A DNA stretch of 64,000 nt, from assembly GCA_964514485.1 (NCBI GenBank), contig CAZEWG010000014.1, positions 6,936-70,935 on the forward strand, written 5' to 3'. Below the pieces are notes generated by a model. The model did no database searches, was not told the origin of the DNA, and saw nothing but the letters and a program-made list of their open reading frames with translations. A program made the position numbers and the translations under genes. Below are positions 45,126 to 53,962 of the stretch, in pieces (positions within the stretch are counted from its first letter, which is position 1; each line of letters opens with the position of its first letter). The stretch is from JAEZAA01 sp964514485 (GTDB taxonomy: Bacteria > Pseudomonadota > Gammaproteobacteria > Pseudomonadales > Oleiphilaceae).

Positions 45126-46166
45126 TTGCGCTTGCAGTTAAATACCAGCAACCTGAAAGAAAGCCGCCAGGGACTCTGGTTTCTCATTGATTTGTTCATG
45201 CTGGGTTTGCTGCTGTGTAACCTGATCTGGTTAATCTTCGATTGGCTGTTCGTCTCGGAAGGTTTTCGCGACTTTCTCGCCGCCTTCAATCCGCAACTGG
45301 TGGAGGCGTATGCTCCCATCCACCGTAACTTCTTTTTTTATGATCTTTATTTTGTCGCGGTTTTCCTGACCGAGTTTCTGGTGCGCTGGGTCCACGCCAT
45401 CCTGACCCGCGAATACAAGCGTTGGTACTTTTACCCTTTTGCCCACTGGTATGACCTGCTGGGCTGCATTCCGGTCACCGGATTCCGGTTTTTGCGAATG
45501 CTACGGCTCATTTCGATCGCCTACCGCCTGCACAAATACCAGATCATCGACTTCACCAGCCTTCGGGTTTATCAGTTCCTGCGTTTTTACTATGAGGCGT
45601 TGATGGAGGAAATCTCTGACCGGGTGGTGATCAAGGTGTTGTCCGGCACCCAGGAAGAGTTGCGCAGTGGTTCGCCACTGCTCCATCGAATCCAGCAGGA
45701 AGTCCTGCTGCCGCGAAAGCCCCTGTTGGTATCCTGGCTGTCTGAGCGGGTGGCCCAGGCGGCCCAACAGGCTTACCTGCCCCATAGTCATCTGTTACAG
45801 CGTTACATCGCCGGACGGCTGGATCAGGCACTGCGCGACAGTGAGGATATTAAACGCTTAAAGCTCATCCCGGTGGTCGGCGCAACCCTGTCGACCACGT
45901 TGGAGCGGGCCGTGTCGGACATTGTGGTGACGACCATCGACCAGATCCTGCGGGATCTGGCCTCGACCGAAAACCATCAATTCATTGAGGATTTGACCGA
46001 GATTTTCCTTCACGAGAAGCCTTATGAGAAAAGCCATCAGAGTGAGGAAATCATTCAGGCTTGTATCGAGCTTCTGGATCTGGTCAAACAGCAGGTTCGG
46101 GTCAAACGCTGGCATGGGGAGCTTGACCCCAGCGAGCCCGGCCCGGATATCCGCCCGTCGCTTTAA
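45126..46166 (+). CDS. ion-transporter-like membrane protein with voltage-sensor-type S1-S4 region
   Basis: 346 residues from a TTG at 45126 preceded by GGGAGAG. Four hydrophobic segments fill the first 135 residues: about 17-43, 68-90, 101-118 and 119-135. The second has the Asp/Phe/Glu/Arg pattern of a voltage-sensor S2 (YDLYFVAVFLTEFLVRW), the third an Asp (HWYDLLG), and the fourth has Arg at 121, 124, 127 and 134 (RFLRMLRLISIAYR), an S4-like every-third-residue array. No pore loop or S5/S6 pair is visible; instead a soluble domain of about 210 residues follows. Role unknown. Confidence 0.75.
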   Translation: MRLQLNTSNLKESRQGLWFLIDLFMLGLLLCNLIWLIFDWLFVSEGFRDFLAAFNPQLVEAYAPIHRNFFFYDLYFVAVFLTEFLVRWVHAILTREYKRWYFYPFAHWYDLLGCIPVTGFRFLRMLRLISIAYRLHKYQIIDFTSLRVYQFLRFYYEALMEEISDRVVIKVLSGTQEELRSGSPLLHRIQQEVLLPRKPLLVSWLSERVAQAAQQAYLPHSHLLQRYIAGRLDQALRDSEDIKRLKLIPVVGATLSTTLERAVSDIVVTTIDQILRDLASTENHQFIEDLTEIFLHEKPYEKSHQSEEIIQACIELLDLVKQQVRVKRWHGELDPSEPGPDIRPSL

Positions 46167-46174
46167 CTCGGCAT

Positions 46175-46195
46175 GGCGCACCTTCAAGGTACGCC
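46175..46195. terminator. hairpin between convergent membrane-protein and Hsp70 genes
   Basis: GGCGCACCTT and AAGGTACGCC pair at 9 of 10 positions around a single-base centre. There is no clear T-run; it is flush with the Hsp70 stop. Confidence 0.35.
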
Positions 46196-48946
46196 TTAGC
46201 CCTCAACCAGCACCAAACCCGCCGGCAGCGACTCGCCGAACAGGCTCCCCTGATCTTCCTGATCCAGTTCCACCACGTTGCGCACCAGTTCAATCCAGCG
46301 CTCGGATGCCTTGGCCTGGCGCAACCGGGCACACAGCTGTTCCCGCAACTCCTCATCCAAATCCAGGGCCCGATCACCGGTCTTACGGGCGATCAAGGTG
46401 GCAGCTAGGGCAGCGACTTTTTGCTTGCGCCAATCCACTTTCAGCAATTCATCAAGCCAGGGCTGCACACTGTCCGGGGGTAACACCTTATCCAGGGAGG
46501 ACGAAAAAGGCAGACGTGCGCCAAGACGCCCCAGCGCCCACCAGGTATGGGGGCTTTCTCCCGGCTTGCGCAGTCGCTCCATCAGCCAGTTGCCGGCCTC
46601 TTGCTTCTGGGCCACGGACAGCTCTTCCAGTGAGCCCAACAGCCGCACCATGTCATCATAGGCACGCTGGGCCAGTTCCGCCTGCCGTTTGCGGGAGCGG
46701 GTATTGGAAGGGTGCAGGTAGTAGGCAATATCTTCGAGAAGCGCCTGCTGTATTTCCACCGATAATCCAGCGGACACACGGCGCCACATATTCCACCACT
46801 CGGCCCAGACCGCCTGCTCAGAGGCGTGATGAACGCCCCGGCGATAGATTTCCGCCAGCTGCTGCTGCCGTTCCGGGTCTGCCGGATGCCCTTTACCGGG
46901 GCGGGCACAAAAGCCAATCCAATGCAGCCAGGCTCTTTCATACCAAGGGCTGCGCTTGCGGGAGTCGGCCATGCCGAGCAGCAAGTCCGCCATGGCGCGA
47001 ATATCCACCAGCGCCCACTGCTCCCGCTCGCCCAATTGCTGCTCAAGCCCAGCCCTCAGTTGCTTAAAGCCCTGACTATCCTGCTTGGCCGCCTGGAAAT
47101 AAGCCTGCAACGCATCCAGCGCCTCCGCCAGTTTGGGATGGGACCGCTGCTGACTTTCCACCGGCTGGGGTGAGGTTGCGCCGCGGGTCTGAAACTCCAG
47201 ACGCCAGACATTCGCGGGGTTCGCCACATCCTCACAACGAAGCTGCAGCACACCGACTTCGGTAAGCTCCGCGGTGAGCCGGACTTCAACCTCTGCCGCT
47301 GCTTCCTCCGTGCCCAGTTTGACCACCAGGGGCGGCAAGGGATGCCAGTCTTCGGCGGGCGCCTGCACTTCACCCAGGGTCCGAGGCGCATCGGCTCTGG
47401 AGGTGGCCACTCGGAAGCTGACCAAAGCACCGGTCGTCAGCCGGAAACGGCGGTTGTCCAAGGTTTGGCGCACCGCCTCAGGTGTCCCCTTGGGCAACAG
47501 GCAAACACCGGCGGGCTCGCCCGCTTCCGTTTCGGTCAACAGGTAATAGTGGCGCGCACTCCCGCCGCCCACCCGGGCGAACAGCCCCTGCAAGGCCAGG
47601 CCGTGCACCACCGCACCAGTCGCCACGGCGGTATCTGCCGAGGCAATGGTCAGCTCTTCCACCGGTCCGCTTCGCCAGCCCTCGAAGATTTCCATCAGAT
47701 GACGACGAAGTAAGGCACTGTTAAACGGGCCGCCGTTGAACAGCACCGCATCGGGAAAGCCGGGCGCGGCACTTTCCGGTTGCCGCGGAACATCCTGGCG
47801 CAGAAAACGTAAAATATGCCGGGTAATCGCCGCATCTTTTTCGTAGGGCAGCCCGGCCTCCACCAGAGCGGCGCTCATACGTGTCAGATCCGCGTTCCAG
47901 TCCAGACGCGGGAAGAAACTATCCAGCAAGAAACTGCGAATCCGGGAGGTTTCCAGGCGCGCCGTGCGGGCGCCGCCAATCAGTTTGCTGCCACTGCCCA
48001 ACAGCGTGATACTCAACTCATCGGGGGCTTGGTCACTGAGACAGGCTTCCTTGGCCCGCCGGCTTTCCTCTGCCAGTTGCAGCAACCCCTGGGGAGACAG
48101 TCTGCCCCCCATCGAGGCTTCGGCCTGCCAGGCGATCGCCAGATCCATATTGTCGCCACCCAGCAACAGATGATCCCCAACGGAGACACGTTCCACGGCA
48201 GGCACTTCACCCGGCCGCCCGGTTACCTTTAACAAGGTGAAATCACTGGTGCCGCCCCCTACGTCGCAAACCAAAACCCGCTTTTCACCCTGCATCCGGG
48301 CAAAGTGTTCACGATGCTCCCAGAACCAGGCATAAAAGGCCGCCGTCGGCTCTTCCAGCAATCGCGCCACCGGCACCCCTGCAATCTCGGCAGCCTGCAA
48401 CGTCAGTTGGCGGGCATCCTCGCCAAAGGACGCCGGCACCGTCAAAATCAGGTATTGATCCTTGAGCGGATGATCAGGATGATGCCAGTCCCAGCACTGT
48501 CTCAAGTAACGCAGGTAACCGGCCGTAGCCATCACGGGGGAAACTTTGGAAACTTCAGGGTCCGCGCCCCAAGGCAGGATCTCCGCCTCTCGATCCACCT
48601 GGCTATGAGACAGCCAACTCTTGGCACTGGTGACACTTCGCCCCAGGGTTTTACCGCTGAGCTGACGGGCCAGCGCGCCTTGAATCAAAGGCGCAACAGG
48701 TTCGGGAAGGCCGTCATCACCCCGGCTCCAGGGCAGCGCCAAATCCTCCGGCCGATATTCTTCCGGGTGAGGATGATAGCGACAGGAGGCAAACAGCGGC
48801 AGTCGCGCCACCTCGCCGGGGGCGACTAGCTGATCGATCGGAAACAGACGAGGAATCGGACTCGCCTCACGGGTATCCGCATAGGCCATGGCACAATGGG
48901 TGGTCCCCAGGTCAATCCCGATCAGATAACGGAAGTTATTTTGCAT
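46196..48946 (-). CDS. large Hsp70-family protein with extended C-terminal region, 916 aa
   Basis: The N-terminal actin-like ATPase domain is recognisable: IGIDLGTTHCAMAY (phosphate 1), VCDVGGGTSDFTLLKV (phosphate 2) and VLFNGGPFNSALLRR (adenosine region). After about residue 560 comes a beta region standing for the substrate domain, then about 280 residues of helical C-terminal extension resembling DUF3731. There is no EEVD-like tail. It is the last gene of a three-gene set with another Hsp70 protein and a DUF2760 protein. No DnaJ or GrpE gene is adjacent. Function of this non-canonical chaperone pair is unknown. Confidence 0.9.
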   Translation of the reverse strand: MQNNFRYLIGIDLGTTHCAMAYADTREASPIPRLFPIDQLVAPGEVARLPLFASCRYHPHPEEYRPEDLALPWSRGDDGLPEPVAPLIQGALARQLSGKTLGRSVTSAKSWLSHSQVDREAEILPWGADPEVSKVSPVMATAGYLRYLRQCWDWHHPDHPLKDQYLILTVPASFGEDARQLTLQAAEIAGVPVARLLEEPTAAFYAWFWEHREHFARMQGEKRVLVCDVGGGTSDFTLLKVTGRPGEVPAVERVSVGDHLLLGGDNMDLAIAWQAEASMGGRLSPQGLLQLAEESRRAKEACLSDQAPDELSITLLGSGSKLIGGARTARLETSRIRSFLLDSFFPRLDWNADLTRMSAALVEAGLPYEKDAAITRHILRFLRQDVPRQPESAAPGFPDAVLFNGGPFNSALLRRHLMEIFEGWRSGPVEELTIASADTAVATGAVVHGLALQGLFARVGGGSARHYYLLTETEAGEPAGVCLLPKGTPEAVRQTLDNRRFRLTTGALVSFRVATSRADAPRTLGEVQAPAEDWHPLPPLVVKLGTEEAAAEVEVRLTAELTEVGVLQLRCEDVANPANVWRLEFQTRGATSPQPVESQQRSHPKLAEALDALQAYFQAAKQDSQGFKQLRAGLEQQLGEREQWALVDIRAMADLLLGMADSRKRSPWYERAWLHWIGFCARPGKGHPADPERQQQLAEIYRRGVHHASEQAVWAEWWNMWRRVSAGLSVEIQQALLEDIAYYLHPSNTRSRKRQAELAQRAYDDMVRLLGSLEELSVAQKQEAGNWLMERLRKPGESPHTWWALGRLGARLPFSSSLDKVLPPDSVQPWLDELLKVDWRKQKVAALAATLIARKTGDRALDLDEELREQLCARLRQAKASERWIELVRNVVELDQEDQGSLFGESLPAGLVLVEG

Positions 48947-48950
48947 TGAA

Positions 48951-50726
48951 TCAGCGCTGCCTTACTGAAAACTCTACATCCCAGCGCTTACCGGTGCGCT
49001 CTGAAATTGCGGCCAGGCGCAAGGTTCCGGTTTCTGTCACACGCGACTCCAGCAGCACTTGTTCCACCTTGCCACCCGCCCCACTGTCTTCATCGCTAAG
49101 AGTGACTTCAATGGGCTCGAGCTCTTCCAAGTCATCGCCCCAAACCTCAAACATGGTGCCGACATCGTCGCGGCGTGTTGCCGAGGAAAAGAACCGGAAC
49201 TGGGCTGGCTGGCCCACCACCACGCCAAAACTTTGCTGCTCGAGACGGGCCGACTCCCCTTCTTCCATACCAAAGGGCGCCACACACAGCGCCATCAAAG
49301 GCGGCTCGAATCCGGGCACCGCCGGCATGGAGGATTCCACCCCCACATAATAGCTGTTGGCCAAGCCAGCTTTGACCCGTAGCCCTCCTTCCTTGCGCAC
49401 CGCACCGTACATGGCGGCGCCACGGGCCACGGCCAAATCGAGATCGGCCCCCTGCAAGACTTCTATGGTTTGGCCTTCTCCACGCAACCAGTGGTTCAGA
49501 TTGGACTGCAGCCGCTCTACCAATACCTGCGCCTTAAATACACCACCATTGATTAAAAGCTTGGTCGGTGACGCGGCATTAGCGCGTTGACTGGCTATAA
49601 AAGCGGCCAAATGACGACTAATGGCCGCGTCTTGGGCATAAGGCAAGCTGCGGGTGGTCAAGGCGGCCCGCATGCGCTGCTGCGGTTGGGCATCGGCCTC
49701 TACTTGAGGGAAGAAACCTTCCAGTAGAACACGCTCTAATTCCTCCCGTTCCAACTCAGTACGGACACTGCCGCCAATCAACGAGGAGCCCCGCGAGGGA
49801 ACCACCAATGGCATGGCAGTAATGCTGGGGTCTGCCAGCATCTGTTCCTTGGCTTCCCGACAGCCATGAGCCAGGGCGAGAACCTGCCATTGATCCAGTT
49901 GGCGGCCTTGCTGAAGCAACTTCTGCCGTACGGCATACGCCAGGGCCAAATCCATGTTATCGCCACCCAACAGAATGTGATGGCCCACCGCCACCCGTTG
50001 CAGGCTTAACTCGCCTTCTTCTTCCGCCACGGCGATCATGGAGAAATCACTGGTGCCGCCGCCGATGTCTACCACCAGCAAGGTATCACCCACCTGGAGC
50101 TGGTCGCGCCAGCTCTGGCCTTGACCGGCCAACCAGGCGTAAAACGCCGCCTGGGGCTCTTCCAGCAGGGTCAGCTCTTCAAAGCCCTGGGCGCGCGCCG
50201 CTTCAACGGTTAAATCCCGCGCCGCCGGGTCAAAGGAGGCGGGCACGGTAATGGTAATCACCTGTTGCTCCAAGGGGTCTTCTGGAAATTTTGCATTCCA
50301 GGCCTGGCGTAGGTAATTCAGATACCGGGTTGTGGCCTCCTGGGGAGAAAGCTTGGTCACATCCTCTGGCGCCTCCAGGGGCAAAAACGCCTCACGGGCG
50401 TCCTGCATATTGTGACTCAGCCAGCTCTTGGCGCTGGATACCAGACGTGCGGGTGTTTTACTCCCCAGTTGCCTCGCCAGCTCTCCAAGGATCAGACCGT
50501 CGCCCACTGGCCAGCCAACGCGGATATCCTCTGCAGTGAATTCCTGGGGATGAGGCAGATAGATAAATGACGGCAAAAGCGGACGCTCAGCCAAATTGCC
50601 CGGCGCCACCAGCTGGGGAATCGGAAGGACTTGTACCGTACGCTCGGCTTCCGATGCCGTTAAATCCTGATAGGCCACCACACAGTGGGTGGTCCCCAAG
50701 TCTATTCCGACAGAATAACGCGCCAC
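48951..50726 (-). CDS. Hsp70-family protein, HscC/DnaK-like, 591 aa
   Basis: Actin-type ATPase domain with VGIDLGTTHCVVAYQD, VVDIGGGTSDFSMIAV and LLINGGVFKAQVLVER, followed by a short beta-rich substrate region and no helical lid of the DnaK type, so it is shorter than DnaK. Start is a GTG at 50726 with GGAGG upstream, directly at the DUF2760 stop. It shares with the next gene the same insert near LPHPQEF/YHPHPEEY, showing that both come from one duplication. Confidence 0.92.
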   Translation of the reverse strand: MARYSVGIDLGTTHCVVAYQDLTASEAERTVQVLPIPQLVAPGNLAERPLLPSFIYLPHPQEFTAEDIRVGWPVGDGLILGELARQLGSKTPARLVSSAKSWLSHNMQDAREAFLPLEAPEDVTKLSPQEATTRYLNYLRQAWNAKFPEDPLEQQVITITVPASFDPAARDLTVEAARAQGFEELTLLEEPQAAFYAWLAGQGQSWRDQLQVGDTLLVVDIGGGTSDFSMIAVAEEEGELSLQRVAVGHHILLGGDNMDLALAYAVRQKLLQQGRQLDQWQVLALAHGCREAKEQMLADPSITAMPLVVPSRGSSLIGGSVRTELEREELERVLLEGFFPQVEADAQPQQRMRAALTTRSLPYAQDAAISRHLAAFIASQRANAASPTKLLINGGVFKAQVLVERLQSNLNHWLRGEGQTIEVLQGADLDLAVARGAAMYGAVRKEGGLRVKAGLANSYYVGVESSMPAVPGFEPPLMALCVAPFGMEEGESARLEQQSFGVVVGQPAQFRFFSSATRRDDVGTMFEVWGDDLEELEPIEVTLSDEDSGAGGKVEQVLLESRVTETGTLRLAAISERTGKRWDVEFSVRQR

Positions 50727-50727
50727 G

Positions 50728-51387
50728 TTATACCTCCACTTCCGCGGGAGCCAATACCTGAACGTTATGCCCAGAGGTCAGCTCCGGCAACTGGATACGG
50801 GTGACTTTCCAGCCCTTGTGCATCAACACGCCGTTAAAAGGACCCTGTCCACTGACCCTGCCGGTCAGATGAATTTCAGCCGGGTCATAGCCTGACTGAA
50901 CAGTCACTTGGGACTGCTCCTGCTCGGCCATCACCGGTGCCAGCTCAAGATACTGCTGCAGCACCTTGCGACACCCACCATGCACGACCCGCGCCGCGGC
51001 GCCAATGTCTGCATCACCATAGTGAGTCACATCTTCTTGCAGGAAGTCGATCAGTCTTGCTTCCTGCTGGAGCAAGCCCAGCAACTGCAATACCGGCTGT
51101 GCCTTAACGGCCTCATCCACTTGAGTGGGCGCTGCAACGGTTTCGGGGGCGGGCTCAGTAGCCAGGACCTTTTCAGCCACCACGATCTGTTCAGCCACGA
51201 CAACCTCTTCAGCAGTCCCGGTCTCGCTAACCGCGGCCTTCGTGATCTGGCTCTTCTCACCGCCAGCCTTCTGTTTGGCATCCAGCTCAGCGACCTGACG
51301 CGCAAATTCCGGTCTGACCAGCACCAGAAAGAAATACCGAAACGCCCACAGAAAACGCAGCCAGAATCCTGGATGTTGTACGCTCAT
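50728..51387 (-). CDS. DUF2760 domain-containing protein
   Basis: 219 residues from the ATG at 51387 (MSVQHPGFWLRFLWAFRYFF), preceded by AGGGA. A hydrophobic N-terminal helix may anchor it to the membrane; a Val/Ala/Glu-rich low-complexity linker (about residues 50-100) leads to the DUF2760 domain (LQLLGLLQQEARLIDFLQED, GAAARVVHGGCRKVL, NVQVLAPAEVEV). First gene of the Hsp70 pair operon, with stop and next start nearly touching. DUF2760 genes usually accompany such Hsp70 pairs, so it is a likely partner or adaptor. Confidence 0.88.
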   Translation of the reverse strand: MSVQHPGFWLRFLWAFRYFFLVLVRPEFARQVAELDAKQKAGGEKSQITKAAVSETGTAEEVVVAEQIVVAEKVLATEPAPETVAAPTQVDEAVKAQPVLQLLGLLQQEARLIDFLQEDVTHYGDADIGAAARVVHGGCRKVLQQYLELAPVMAEQEQSQVTVQSGYDPAEIHLTGRVSGQGPFNGVLMHKGWKVTRIQLPELTSGHNVQVLAPAEVEV

Positions 51388-51551
51388 ATTTTTCCCTTTC
51401 GTTTCATGCAAATGCGCGGATAATATCATAACTGCGACAATCCACGCGCCATCTCGATAGCACCTTGAACCTCTGATATTGATGACTTATTAGGTATACT
51501 GGCACGGATTTGCCGCCGCTCGCTTCCAAGGATGTAATTTAAGGATAATAA

Positions 51552-52367
51552 ATGAAAGTCAGAACACTACTTAAGAAGTGGCTGGTTTCGGAAGAACTGA
51601 ACCAACAGATGGACAAAATACAAAAACCCGTGGGCAGTCTCGGCTACGATCCCTGGGGGTTCAATGTTGAAGCAGCTAAAATTGCCGGCGCCATCTGCCG
51701 TCCACTCTACGAAAAGTATTTTAGAGTCGAAGCCCATGGGGTGGAGAACGTCCCGGCCGAAGGGCCGGTGCTGATTATCGCCAATCACAGCGGACAGTTA
51801 CCGCTGGACGGCGTTTTGATCGGCTACGCCATTGCCACCCGAAAAAAGGAACCCCGCCTGCCTCGCGCCATGATCGAGCGGTTCTTCCCTACCGTTCCTT
51901 ATCTGGGCAACTGGCTGAATCAAATTGGTGCGGTGCTGGGCGACCCGGTCAACTGCGCCAAAGTGCTGGAGCGAAAAGAAGCGGTCATTGTGTTCCCGGA
52001 AGGAATTCGCGGTTCCGGCAAGCTCTATAAAGATCGCTATAAACTGATGCGCTTTGGCAACGGTTTCATGCATCTTGCCATGAAATATAACGCCCCGATC
52101 GTCCCGGTTGGCGTGGTGGGTTGCGAGGAAACCATCCCGGCCTTCGCCAATATCAAACCCCTGGCCAAATTGCTGGGCATTCCCTATGCCCCTGTCGCCT
52201 TGCCCTTTATCCTGCCGGCGAAAGTGATTCTGCATTTTGGCGAGCCCATGCATTTTGAATCAGGTGATGTCACGGAAGACGAAATCACTCGCCGTGTGGA
52301 AAGCGTCAAGGCCGCCATTAGCGAACTGATTGACAAAGGACTGAATGAACGGAAAAGGCTGTTTTAA
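51552..52367 (+). CDS. lysophospholipid acyltransferase family protein (PlsC-like)
   Basis: 271 residues. The acyltransferase block I reads NHSGQLPLD (His 79, Asp 86), a longer H-to-D spacing than the classical HX4D; block III FPEGIRGSGK and the block IV-like NAPIVPVGVVG follow. No full transmembrane helix pair is evident, so it may be peripheral. AAGGA precedes the ATG. Its stop overlaps the SDR gene start by one base (TAATG), so the two products probably act together in lipid metabolism. Confidence 0.88.
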   Translation: MKVRTLLKKWLVSEELNQQMDKIQKPVGSLGYDPWGFNVEAAKIAGAICRPLYEKYFRVEAHGVENVPAEGPVLIIANHSGQLPLDGVLIGYAIATRKKEPRLPRAMIERFFPTVPYLGNWLNQIGAVLGDPVNCAKVLERKEAVIVFPEGIRGSGKLYKDRYKLMRFGNGFMHLAMKYNAPIVPVGVVGCEETIPAFANIKPLAKLLGIPYAPVALPFILPAKVILHFGEPMHFESGDVTEDEITRRVESVKAAISELIDKGLNERKRLF

Positions 52368-53299
52368 TGGACAATAAACCGGAAATTCTGATCACCGGCG
52401 CCGCCGGTGCCCTGGCGCAACAAGTCATTGCCCGCCTGCGCAGCCGCTACCGGATTGTGGCTGTGGATTTTCGTGAGCAGGCTTATTTGGGGGAAGACAC
52501 CTCCAGCTACCGCATTGATATCGTCAAGCGGGATTTTGAAGACATCTTCCGCAAGCACCGGATTGAGGGGGTAATCCACCTCGGACGGCTCATCACCTCG
52601 GAAGACAACCGGATGCGCCGTTATAACGCCAACGTGTTAGGCACCCAGCGCCTATTGGACCTGTGTAACAAGTATCAAGTTGGCAAGGTTGTGATCCTCT
52701 CCACCTTCCACGTGTATGGCGCCAATGCCTATAATCCGGTGCCCCTCAATGAGTCCGCGCCCCTTAAGGCCGCAGGTCTGACCATGGACCTGGTGGACTC
52801 CGTGGAACTGGAAAACCTGGCCAATATCTATCTGTGGAAGCACCCCAATCTCAACATCCACATTCTGCGGCCCTGCAATATCGTCGGCCCCGGCGTGCGC
52901 AACACCATGAGCACCCTGCTATCCAGCAAGTACTCCCCGGTACTGACGGGTTTCTCACCCATGATGCAGTTTATCCATATTGATGATATGGCGGATGCCA
53001 TTGAGCTGGCCTTTATCAAGAATCACCCGGGGATTTATAACGTCGCCACGGACGACTGGGTCGCCTATCAAGAGGCTTTGGTCGCTTGTGGCTGCATCCG
53101 TATGCCACTGCCTTCCATCCCCCCCATTGTTCCCAAACTGCTCAGCCAAATGTTGGGGCTTCGCTCTTTCCCACCGTTTCTGGTGAATTACTTCAAGTAT
53201 CCGGTCATTCTGGATACCCGCCTGTTTACCCAGACCTTTGGGTTTCAGCCGAAAAAGCCCCTGCACGATATCTTTCAGTATTACGCCGAGCAGAAATAA
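52367..53299 (+). CDS. NAD-dependent epimerase/dehydratase-family (extended SDR) protein
   Basis: 310 residues. Rossmann motif TGAAGALA at residues 10-17 and the conserved SRIDIVK/NVLGTQRLLDLC and STFHVYGAN segments are typical of extended SDRs. At the position where Y-x3-K should follow, the sequence reads DSVELENLANIY, so the catalytic Tyr/Lys pair is not seen; it may bind NAD(H) without ordinary dehydrogenase chemistry, or the pair may be shifted. Translationally coupled to the acyltransferase. Confidence 0.85.
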   Translation: MDNKPEILITGAAGALAQQVIARLRSRYRIVAVDFREQAYLGEDTSSYRIDIVKRDFEDIFRKHRIEGVIHLGRLITSEDNRMRRYNANVLGTQRLLDLCNKYQVGKVVILSTFHVYGANAYNPVPLNESAPLKAAGLTMDLVDSVELENLANIYLWKHPNLNIHILRPCNIVGPGVRNTMSTLLSSKYSPVLTGFSPMMQFIHIDDMADAIELAFIKNHPGIYNVATDDWVAYQEALVACGCIRMPLPSIPPIVPKLLSQMLGLRSFPPFLVNYFKYPVILDTRLFTQTFGFQPKKPLHDIFQYYAEQK

Positions 53300-53428
53300 C
53301 ATGGTCCTTGGCAGCGCCCAGCGCGCTGCCTTTTTCCGCCCGCGCCCTTCAAGCGAAGGCATTTTACGGCGCCCACACAGGTCCCAGCGGCTCGCTACTG
53401 TTTAATTAACCTGAACCCATCAGTTCGG

Positions 53429-53677
53429 ATGATGTTAATGCGCCTGCTGCTGCTCTGGCTCAGATACTGGATCATACTTTCCTGGCCCCAATTATCAGGC
53501 GTCCAACAGCGGCGCGACCACCTGCGGCGCCGTCCGGAATACCGGCATAAGAAAAGGATCGTGCGCAAAGTCTGGCTGATCTCGGCCGCCACCATGCTCT
53601 TTAACCCAGTGCTGCACATTATTCTCCCCGTTGCACTGTTGACGACTTTCCTGTCCTTTAGCATTCTCGACGAATGA
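53429..53677 (+). CDS. possible small membrane protein, 82 aa
   Basis: The frame from 53429 gives a hydrophobic N-terminal helix (LMRLLLLWLRYWIILSW), a very basic middle (QQRRDHLRRRPEYRHKKR) and a second hydrophobic helix ending LSFSILDE. The topology is sensible, and the gene lies on the same strand after the SDR gene. No family recognised and the ribosome site is weak. The overlapping minus-strand frame has poor composition. Confidence 0.5.
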   Translation: MMLMRLLLLWLRYWIILSWPQLSGVQQRRDHLRRRPEYRHKKRIVRKVWLISAATMLFNPVLHIILPVALLTTFLSFSILDE

Positions 53678-53962
53678 CCTGAGCAAGGGCATTGAGGCGG
53701 ATTTTTAGCCAGAATACTTGCAGCCTTGTCGGTATCGAGCAACAATGCCGTCTGTATATGGCCGGAGAACAGGGGCCCCAACTTGGAGTGCCTGGCTCTT
53801 TAAGAGACCCGCCAGCCATATCCTCCTTTATACCCAATATTGAACGCTTCTAGATGGAATCTGAGCTGAACAGCTGCCAGCAGGTTTTTCCCTGTCACTC
53901 ACTGTATGAGGGGCACCGGATCAATCAAGCTGTCATTCAAGTGTCACCAAGGAGATGGGTGC

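Noticed and set aside
51501..51514. TGGCACGGATTTGCC-like sigma-54 promoter upstream of the acyltransferase
   Set aside because: Good hexamers but the GG-GC distance is one base short, and no reason to expect PrsR control there.
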